Of a stretch of 43,773 nucleotides of DNA, positions 37,587 through 43,773 are shown in pieces. Source of the stretch: Deltaproteobacteria bacterium (GTDB lineage Bacteria > Desulfobacterota > Desulfobacteria > Desulfobacterales > UBA11574); contig JAFDHQ010000009.1 in NCBI GenBank assembly GCA_019308685.1, forward strand, positions 1 to 43,773. The letters are read 5' to 3'. The notes under the pieces were generated by a model that saw only the letters and a list, made by a program, of their open reading frames with translations, made no database searches and was not told the origin of the DNA. How positions within the stretch are numbered: position 1 is the stretch's first letter; every line of letters begins with the position of its first letter. Both the position numbers and the translations under genes were made by a program.

Positions 37587-37621
37587 AAAAAACCCGGCCT
37601 GGATAACAGACCGGGTTTTTT
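37587..37621. terminator. Bidirectional rho-independent terminator
   Basis: AAAAAACCCGG (37587-37597) pairs with CCGGGTTTTTT (37611-37621) around a 13-base loop, with A- and T-tracts on either side. It lies between the convergent MNT/HEPN pair and the Hdr operon and can serve both. Confidence 0.85.
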
Positions 37622-37642
37622 GTTTTTTCATTTTACACCTTG

Positions 37643-38965
37643 TTAATACAACGAGCTCTCCGGATGAAAAACATTAACTTCCTTGAGCTCATCTCCCAGG
37701 TATTCTCTTTCGTTCGGCCCGAGAATCCCCAAGGAAAGACATATCAACGTCCACAGGTGTACCGTACCCCATGCATGATCGTGCTGATCTGATAAATCAT
37801 GAATCTGGGCATGGCAGTTGTGGCACGGCGCAATACAGTAATCCGCTTTGGTAGCCAAAATCTGGTCCGCTTTGAGCTTGCCGTACGCACGACGTTCATC
37901 TGGATATCCTGATTGGAGAAAACCGCCGCCGCCGCCGCAGCAATAGTTATTTGACATGTTCGGAGTCATATCAATGAAATTTTCTTCACCCACCACGGAT
38001 TTGACCACAAACCGAAGATCTTTTGCGATGGGATCGCCATAGCTTTTGCGCACAATCTGGCACGGATCCTGAACCGTAAACTTGATTTTCAAATCTTTGT
38101 TCCAGTCGGAACTCACTTTCAGTTTTCCTTCACGGATCCATTTTGCATAATATTCATAAATATTCTTAACTACAAAATTATGTTTGATATTGAATTTTTT
38201 CAGTCCTGCCAGGACTGAGAAGGTTACGTGCCCTCATTCGGTATTGAGAAAAATTTTACACCCAAGGTCATCCGCCTGTTTGGCGGAGGTCCGGGTAACT
38301 TTTTCCCAGGAATCGTTGTCCGCCAGAAACATACAATAGTTTTCCCCGGCCCAGCCTTTACTCCCATAGGTCCAGTCAGCCCCTACCAGGTGGAGAATCT
38401 TCCAGAGGGGCGGCATTTCGTCCGGCTCGGTCACCGGTTCTCTGGAATTTTGGTTCAAGAAAAACTCGGCCCCCTGTTTATCAATCGGCGCTTGCATATC
38501 CTTGAATTCGGGCTGTGCTTCCCGATACTCTTCAAGAACGTCTTCGACAACGAACTGAAAGTCATCCGGAGACGTGCCCATGGCGCTGCAACTGTCATTT
38601 CTCAAGGCCATATCGCATGATCCGAGAATCCCCTTAGGCCGTTCTTCCCTGGGCCAGGTTGCCCGGGCTTCATAAACCAACTGGGGAATATCTATTTTCA
38701 TGGGGCAGACATAAATGCACCGCTGACAACCGGTGCACATCCAGACCCAGGGGCTTTTCGTAACCTCTTCGTCCATGCCCAGGGCGGCCATGCGTAAAAA
38801 TTTTCTGGGATCCATATCTTCCAGACCCGTCGCAGGACACCCTGAAGAACATGCACCGCATGTCAGACAAAGGTTAAGATTCCCCCCATCCGGGAGAAGC
38901 TCCTTTACCTTGTCCAGAAAAATACTTTTCCTTTTACCTCCAAGTTTGATTGCTTCTTCAGCCAT
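37643..38965 (-). CDS. HdrC-HdrB-type iron-sulfur protein with selenocysteine (in-frame TGA)
   Basis: The reading frame is open over 440 codons if the TGA at 38234-38236 (codon 244) is read as selenocysteine. The N-terminus has two 4Fe-4S motifs (Cys33/36/39/43 and Cys77/80/83/87), the HdrC part. The first CCG-like region reads DDLGCKIFLNTE, Sec244, GHVTFSVLAGL, where homologues have Cys (TECGH). The second CCG domain is complete: Cys302, Cys342-Cys343-Gly, Cys377/381/384. The coding frame resumes without loss after the TGA, and a strong hairpin follows it. HdrB-type CCG domains bind noncubane clusters that reduce disulfide-like acceptors. It is the last gene of the metV-metF-hdr operon, 24 bp after its neighbour. 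Ordinary gene calling would report 38234-38965 and 37643-38116 separately. Confidence 0.85.
38200..38236 (-). promoter_or_regulatory. Sec codon and candidate bacterial SECIS hairpin
   Basis: On the minus strand the TGA is followed, after an unpaired stretch, by TCAGTCCT-GGC-AGGACTGA (38200-38218). It is an 8-bp perfect stem with a three-base loop starting GG. The loop begins 23 bases after the TGA, within the 16-37 base range reported for bacterial SECIS elements, and has G in the first loop positions. The hairpin lies inside the coding frame, as bacterial SECIS elements do. Confidence 0.75.
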
Positions 38966-38989
38966 ATCGGATAATCCTCCATATCCTAT

Positions 38990-40651
38990 TTATTTTAAAG
39001 GACTTAAACCTAATTCATTTATTCTTTTTTCCATATTGACAACAATAGAAGAAAAGCCGCTTCCCATATTTGAAGCCGTGCCCACAAAGCAAAGCCTGTC
39101 CTTTTCAAGCCCTGCCTCTTCCAGCATCCGGTATGCGTCATTAACCCGCCACTGCGCAAATGTGTTTCCTTTATCGGACTTACAATTTCCCGGATGACAG
39201 GCCATGACCATAACACCATCCGCCCCTGCAACAAAGGCATTTAATATATAATCGAGATCTATCTTTCCTGCACAGGGAACCTTTATCATTCGAAGGCCTT
39301 CGGGGAGTTGCATTTTAAATATATCGGCCATCTCTCCGGCCTCAAAGGCCGAGTTCTGACAACAAAATGCAAGGATACGGGGCGTTCCGTTACCGGATGC
39401 AACACCGCTTTTGACTTCTTCAGTCATATCCTCATCCCTAAATCCGCCGATCTGGATGGCATCCATGGGACATTCGCTGGCACATATACCGCATCCCTGG
39501 CAGGCCAGAGGGGATATAATGGCCTTCTTATCGCCCCAGTAAATAGCTCCGTGAGGACAGCACCGATAGCATGTCAGGCATATGACGCACTTATCTTCAT
39601 CAACAACCGCTTTGTTCTTTGCAACGCTTTTCTTACCATCGCCAAGAAGATCCCTGACCTCAACGGCTATATTTTCAACATCGGTCCACGCTGACGGCAA
39701 TCCTGAAATTTCCCGAGTTGAACCGGCCACAAAGATTCCCTCTCTATTGGATCGAACCGGAAAAAAATGGACATTGTCTTTTTGAAGAAATCCCAAGGGA
39801 CCGACATTGATTCTAAGAATTTCGGCAAGTTCTTCATTCAAATCATCAGCACGCATTTCCTCTTCAACCACAATGAGATCCGGTGAAATTTCGATGTCGC
39901 GTCTGGCAACCGGATCAAAAAAAGAAATGGTCTTGCCATTATCGGCGATTTCAGGTTTTTCGGTGAGCTTAAAATAAACGGCTCCTTTTTCCCGGCTTTC
40001 CTTATACATGCGTTCAAGTCCATTGGAAGCCACCTTTAAATCACCGGTATAAATGTAAACATCACACCCGTCTATTTCCTGAAGGGCAAGAACGCTTCTT
40101 AGAACCCGTTCCAAAACCAGGGGATTTCCCTCCTGGCCAAGGCCGACAAGGAAAGCTATGGTCTTGTTTGCAAGTTTTTGTTTATCTGCTTCAGAGGCCA
40201 GTAATTCGTCCATTCGGCTTTGCGTCAGCACATTATCTGCCGGGGAAAGTCCATATTTTTCGTTTAAAGCCGCGGCGGCAAAGTCGGTGGCAACCACAAT
40301 GGCCCCGACATTATGTTCAATGACTTCTTCCCCTTTTGACAGTCTGGCGGTGAAGTCTCCCGTAACTCCTGCCGCACTGACAAGACTGGCGTGAGTTAAA
40401 ATTTGAACATTACTATCCGTCTTTATCTTATCCTCGAGATCTTGCAGTCCCTTATACTCTTCTTCTAAACCGATTAAAGATTCCGGTCCTTTCTGACTTC
40501 CCAATTCAGCGTCTTTTTCAACCAGGATTACTTTATACCCTGAACCGGCAATTTCAGAAGCAGCCTTTATACCCGTTAATCCTCCACCTAAAACCAGCAC
40601 ATCGGTGGCGATATTTATTTCTTCCATATCTGTATGTTTCATATCTGTCAT
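38990..40651 (-). CDS. QmoB/HdrA-like flavoprotein with ferredoxin clusters and MvhD domain
   Basis: The 553-residue protein begins with a Rossmann FAD motif, VLVLGGGLTGIKAASEIAGS (about residues 18-37). A second flavoprotein half follows, then two 4Fe-4S motifs: CVICLTCYRCCPHGAIYWG and CQGCGICASECPMDAI (about 365-415). The C-terminal MvhD-like [2Fe-2S] domain has ILAFCCQNSAFEAG, VPCAGKIDLDYIL and VMACHPGNCKSDKG. MvhD normally passes electrons to HdrA. The ATG overlaps the hdrA stop by one base (TAATG). It lies in the QmoB position, although shorter than QmoB, and is probably the electron-input or bifurcation-side subunit of the complex. Confidence 0.9.
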   Translation of the reverse strand: MTDMKHTDMEEINIATDVLVLGGGLTGIKAASEIAGSGYKVILVEKDAELGSQKGPESLIGLEEEYKGLQDLEDKIKTDSNVQILTHASLVSAAGVTGDFTARLSKGEEVIEHNVGAIVVATDFAAAALNEKYGLSPADNVLTQSRMDELLASEADKQKLANKTIAFLVGLGQEGNPLVLERVLRSVLALQEIDGCDVYIYTGDLKVASNGLERMYKESREKGAVYFKLTEKPEIADNGKTISFFDPVARRDIEISPDLIVVEEEMRADDLNEELAEILRINVGPLGFLQKDNVHFFPVRSNREGIFVAGSTREISGLPSAWTDVENIAVEVRDLLGDGKKSVAKNKAVVDEDKCVICLTCYRCCPHGAIYWGDKKAIISPLACQGCGICASECPMDAIQIGGFRDEDMTEEVKSGVASGNGTPRILAFCCQNSAFEAGEMADIFKMQLPEGLRMIKVPCAGKIDLDYILNAFVAGADGVMVMACHPGNCKSDKGNTFAQWRVNDAYRMLEEAGLEKDRLCFVGTASNMGSGFSSIVVNMEKRINELGLSPLK

Positions 40652-41838
40652 TAGCTCACCCCCAAATGTTTAATAACCTCACTGGCTGCCTGGCCTGCAT
40701 GGGCCATAGAGGCCGCTATGTTCTTGGGGCCCGCAACGGTTCCGGCAAGAAAAACGCCGTCCTTTAAGGTTGAAGAACTGTTTAACTTGTCAACGCCGGC
40801 AAAAAACCCATCTTCATTCAGGCCGACATCAAAAATGTCTGACAGGTTGCTATTGTCGGGACCGGGCATTATTCCAACAGACAGGACAACCAGATCAAAC
40901 TCCTCGTTAATGCAAAGGCCATCCTCTTCGTTCATGTAGCGCATCGAAAGCGAGTCATTTTCCATGGGAAAGACATCCACCGGGATATTTCTGACAAAAC
41001 GAAAATCCATCTTGCATTTTTCATAAAATCCGGCATAGTCTTTGCCGACATTCTGGATATCCATATAAAACACGCTTATTTCCGCATCCGCATTTTTATG
41101 TTTGATTATTTCAGCCATCCTCAATGCATAGGGGCAACAAACCTGTGAGCACCACAGATTTCCGAGACGTTCATCCCTGCTTCCCACACATTGAATAAAT
41201 GCGATCTTTTGAGCAGTCTTGCCGTCAGACGGTCTTACAACAGTGACATTTTCTCTGATAATGCGTTCCAAGTCCATACCGGTGACAACATTTGGGAATT
41301 TTTTATAGCCATAGGTTCCCTTTTGTTCAGCATCAAAGGGCTGAAAGCCGCTTGCGAGAATAACAGCATCAACATCGAGCTTACCCGAAAAACCCATGGC
41401 ATCAAGTTCAACTGCACCTTCGGGGATTGCATCCGGATTCTCCTCACATTTTTTCTTATCAACAATCACGTGAAGGGGAGTATTATTTTTCGAATATCCT
41501 CTGACGATCCCTTCCGTGGCCAAATCCGGTTGATAAGAGCTCTTTTTTAAATTAACCGAAATCCTTCCGTTATTATTAATTTTTTCCACCTCTGTTGCAA
41601 GGTGAACCTTGATTTTAGGTTCATCAACCACGTTTTTAAGCATGGCTTCCACCGTGCAGGCCCCACATTGCCGGCATTCATCTGTGGCCTTGCAGCAGTA
41701 CCGGATTGCATATCCGCCTAAAAATGGTGTTTTTTCAATAAGTTCTACATTGATATTAAATCGTGAAAGCTCCCAGGCGGCTGTGAGACCGGCAATACCT
41801 CCTCCTACGACCATGACTTTTTTGTTTTTTGTACTCAA
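40651..41838 (-). CDS. hdrA: HdrA/QmoA-like FAD protein
   Basis: The 395-residue protein begins with an FAD motif, VMVVGGGIAGLTAAWELSRF, and a Cys-rich insertion YCCKATDECRQCGACTVEAM. It contains the HdrA hallmark IQCVGSRDERLGNLWCSQVC and the C-terminal FAD-binding FLAGTVAGPKNIAASMAHAG. Length fits QmoA rather than full HdrA (about 650 residues with ferredoxin domains). The start is TTG at 41838, with AAGGAG seven bases upstream. It is 60 bp after metF and overlaps the next gene, so the subunits are made together. Confidence 0.9.
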   Translation of the reverse strand: MSTKNKKVMVVGGGIAGLTAAWELSRFNINVELIEKTPFLGGYAIRYCCKATDECRQCGACTVEAMLKNVVDEPKIKVHLATEVEKINNNGRISVNLKKSSYQPDLATEGIVRGYSKNNTPLHVIVDKKKCEENPDAIPEGAVELDAMGFSGKLDVDAVILASGFQPFDAEQKGTYGYKKFPNVVTGMDLERIIRENVTVVRPSDGKTAQKIAFIQCVGSRDERLGNLWCSQVCCPYALRMAEIIKHKNADAEISVFYMDIQNVGKDYAGFYEKCKMDFRFVRNIPVDVFPMENDSLSMRYMNEEDGLCINEEFDLVVLSVGIMPGPDNSNLSDIFDVGLNEDGFFAGVDKLNSSSTLKDGVFLAGTVAGPKNIAASMAHAGQAASEVIKHLGVS

Positions 41839-41898
41839 TTGGAAACTCCTTTGATTAGTGATTTTTGTCTATTTCTTCCAATCGAAAATTTCAACGGT

Positions 41899-42822
41899 CT
41901 AGACCTTAGGTCTTGGCAACACTTTTGCCCGTTCTGCGATCTCCGGTACTTTGTGTTCCCATTCAATGGCCATCATATGCACCCCATGAACCCCTTTCAT
42001 TTCCTTGAATTCCTCCACCTGTTCGCAGGCGATTTTGATGCCCTCATCCGCCACTTTTTTCTTTTCAACCCCCTTGAGACGATCGATAAGCTTTTCCGGA
42101 ACTTCTATGCCAGGCACTTTCTTTTGCATATACCTGGCCATACCCACATTCTTCATCGGCGTCACGCCGGCTAAAATATAAGCCTTTTCCGTCAAACCCA
42201 TGTCATTGGCTTGTTTTACCCATTTTCGAAACCGGTCCATGTTATAGATACACTGGGTCTGGATAAAGTCGACTCCGGCGTTAATTTTTTTAGCCAGACG
42301 GTGTACGCGCCATTCATAGGGTTCGGCAAACGGGTTGGCGGCCGCACCGATAAAGATTTTAGGCGGGTCCTCTATGTCCGCTCCGGACTGAAACTTGCCT
42401 TCATCCCGCATATTCTTAACCATGTTGATCAGTTGCATAGAATCGATATCAAAAACTCCCATGGCATCGGGGTGGTCGCCGAACATACAATGGTCGCCGG
42501 TAAGACACAGCATGTTTCTTATGCCATGGGTATAGGCTCCCAAAATGTCGGCTTGCATGGCCAGACGGTTTCGATCCCTGCACACCATCTGAAAATTCGG
42601 CTCCAGCCCTTCCTGAATTAACAGCAAACATGCCGCCCAGCTCGACATACGGACCACAGCGGTTTGGTTGTCTGTAATATTGACCGCATCAACCATTCCC
42701 TTTAGGTGTTGGGCCTTTTCCGTAACTTCTTTGGCGGTGGTGCCCCGGGGAGGCCCCAACTCACCTGTAAATGCAAAATGGCCGGCCTCTAAAACTTTTT
42801 CCAAGTTACTTCCTGATTTCAT
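41899..42822 (-). CDS. metF: Methylene-tetrahydrofolate reductase MetF
   Basis: The 307-residue TIM-barrel protein has FAFTGELGPPRGTTAKEVTE at the start, then VDAVNITDNQTAVVRMSSWA, GIRNMLCLTGDH, GVDFIQTQCIYNMDRFRKWV and AYILAGVTPMKNVGMARYMQ. These are MetF family marks, including the folate- and FAD-binding positions. It reduces methylene-THF to methyl-THF, a step of the methyl branch of the Wood-Ljungdahl pathway (or the reverse). The ATG at 42822 follows AGAGGGA by six bases; an ATG at 42852 is possible but has a weaker site. It is paired with metV. Confidence 0.95.
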   Translation of the reverse strand: MKSGSNLEKVLEAGHFAFTGELGPPRGTTAKEVTEKAQHLKGMVDAVNITDNQTAVVRMSSWAACLLLIQEGLEPNFQMVCRDRNRLAMQADILGAYTHGIRNMLCLTGDHCMFGDHPDAMGVFDIDSMQLINMVKNMRDEGKFQSGADIEDPPKIFIGAAANPFAEPYEWRVHRLAKKINAGVDFIQTQCIYNMDRFRKWVKQANDMGLTEKAYILAGVTPMKNVGMARYMQKKVPGIEVPEKLIDRLKGVEKKKVADEGIKIACEQVEEFKEMKGVHGVHMMAIEWEHKVPEIAERAKVLPRPKV

Positions 42823-42929
42823 TGGCTTTCCCTCTATTGTTTCAGAATTCATTCTTCAGTTATGGGTTCAATCGTAAATATTAACGATATACGATCGTCC
42901 CACCATTTAACCTTTCAACGGCTCAAATA

Positions 42930-43604
42930 TTACCCGGCTTCCTTCTTTTGCTCGTAACCCGGCTGTACCAACGTCCGAGGTTTCTGGTTTTGCCACGAGG
43001 TTATGGGCTGAAACTCCATGATTAAATCCAAACGGCCCTGTGCGGCCAAACGCTCGTATATCATGAACCAAGCGCAGGGCTGATCCTGGTGAATTTCGCA
43101 TTTGCCGTTGTCGGTTCCACCGCAGGGCCCGTTATACAGGCCCTTGGCACACATGGTTACCGGGCAGATGCCGCCTGTCCAGCCCAGTACACAGTTTCCG
43201 CAGGACCGGCATTTTTCCTCGTACCATCCCACATCCCTGTTTGCCCCGATAAAGGTCGTATTTACGGCAGGCAGTACCGGTTTGTTGGGATATCTTTCCG
43301 CCAAAAACTGGATACCCGCGCCACAGGCCATAGATAGCAACGCTTCATACTCATCAACCACGTTTTCAATTTCATCCAAAAATTCCATGTCACATTGTCG
43401 CTCCAAAGTGGTAGCCCCGAGCTCAATAGGATTACCATCAATTTTTCGTGCCATGCTCAGCTCGGCATTGAGGATTCCCACCTCTTTTTCGCCGCCGGCA
43501 AGGCAGACAGCGACACACGTACCACAGCCTACAGTAAGTACCTTTTTGTAGTCCTTTAACATGGTCTTGATTTCTTCAAAGGGCTTTCTCTCAGCTACAA
43601 TCAT
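42930..43604 (-). CDS. metV: MetV-like Fe-S subunit of methylene-THF reductase
   Basis: The 224-residue protein starts MIVAERKPFEEIKTMLKDYK with VGCGTCVAVCLAGGEKEVGI, then LSMACGAGIQFLAERYPN. A C-terminal Cys cluster follows: EEKCRSCGNCVLGWTGGICP, TMCAKGLYNGPCGG and GKCEIH. It matches the MTHFR C-terminal domain/MetV family that pairs with MetF and carries iron-sulfur or zinc sites. GGAGGAC precedes the ATG. It begins the operon in the window, so an upstream promoter should lie at about 43605-43740. Confidence 0.93.
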   Translation of the reverse strand: MIVAERKPFEEIKTMLKDYKKVLTVGCGTCVAVCLAGGEKEVGILNAELSMARKIDGNPIELGATTLERQCDMEFLDEIENVVDEYEALLSMACGAGIQFLAERYPNKPVLPAVNTTFIGANRDVGWYEEKCRSCGNCVLGWTGGICPVTMCAKGLYNGPCGGTDNGKCEIHQDQPCAWFMIYERLAAQGRLDLIMEFQPITSWQNQKPRTLVQPGYEQKKEAG

Positions 43605-43741
43605 GTGTCCTCCCTTCTGTTTTTGTTTATAGTAATGTAGAAAAGTTTAATGTAATAATTCCGAATTATAAAAAAGCTTTCTTCCATACGGGCCAATTAA
43701 AGCTACGGCTTGCCTTAGTGGATTCATTTTTTTCAATCCAT

Positions 43742-43773
43742 GACGGTCTCGTAAAAAGTCCAACTTCTGCGTT
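43742..43773. repeat. Edge of an intergenic repeat (truncated by the window)
   Basis: The last 32 bases, starting GACGGTCTCGTAAAAAGTCC, look like the end of an intergenic inverted-repeat element, a type often seen in genomes of this group. The partner end is outside the window, so the call rests on resemblance only. Confidence 0.3.

Overview
The window looks like a chromosomal stretch of an anaerobic, probably sulfate-reducing member of the Desulfobacterota (Desulfobacterales-like). The reasons are a metV-metF-heterodisulfide-reductase-like cluster that includes an apparent selenoprotein, a relic of a corrinoid iron-sulfur protein, a possible PEP-CTERM protein, and many short inverted-repeat elements between genes. 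This placement is inferred from gene content only.

Layout. 1-650 holds decayed remains of a corrinoid/Fe-S protein. 805-5117 (minus) is an envelope-lipid operon: MlaC-like, then an RND/MMPL transporter, then a MlaA-like lipoprotein. 5795-6340 (minus) is a PEBP-family protein. 6791-16084 is an accessory island: an ISL3-type insertion sequence inside a sensor-kinase remnant, HEPN/MNT, MntA/HepT (frameshifted), Phd/VapC, an AAA+/DUF4143 ATPase, HicBA, and a 2.3-kb IS630-like element with perfect 25-bp ends at a CTAG target. 16020-22499 is mostly housekeeping: a GAF protein fused at its start to the IS end, an ECF sigma remnant cut by a MITE-like repeat, a small PEP-CTERM-like protein, RNase D, ThrS, a Cys-rich small protein and VanZ. 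22498-26783 is a second accessory zone with several pseudogenes, a third MNT/HEPN pair and a second AAA+ ATPase.

26807-35671 is a type I-C CRISPR-Cas locus (cas3-cas5c-cas8c-cas7c-cas4-cas1-cas2). Three oddities stand out. A four-helix-bundle gene is translationally coupled to cas4, with a dead higA antitoxin relic just upstream. cas8c contains a strong internal Shine-Dalgarno and ATG that should give the Cas11c small subunit. Only one CRISPR repeat is visible after the leader. A remnant of another cas3 5' end lies directly upstream of cas3. Beyond the repeat are an unrecognised 368-aa helical protein (faintly BrxC-like) and a fourth MNT gene with a truncated HEPN partner.

37643-43604 (minus) is a probable C1/electron-transfer operon: metV, metF, an HdrA/QmoA-like flavoprotein, a QmoB-like flavoprotein with two ferredoxin clusters and an MvhD domain, and an HdrC-HdrB-type protein. 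The last gene is read through an in-frame TGA at 38234-38236, followed by a strong hairpin. I interpret it as a selenocysteine protein of 440 residues that a standard gene caller would split in two. It probably couples methylene-tetrahydrofolate reduction to a soluble Hdr-type electron-transfer complex. This and the modified I-C operon are the two most interesting signals.
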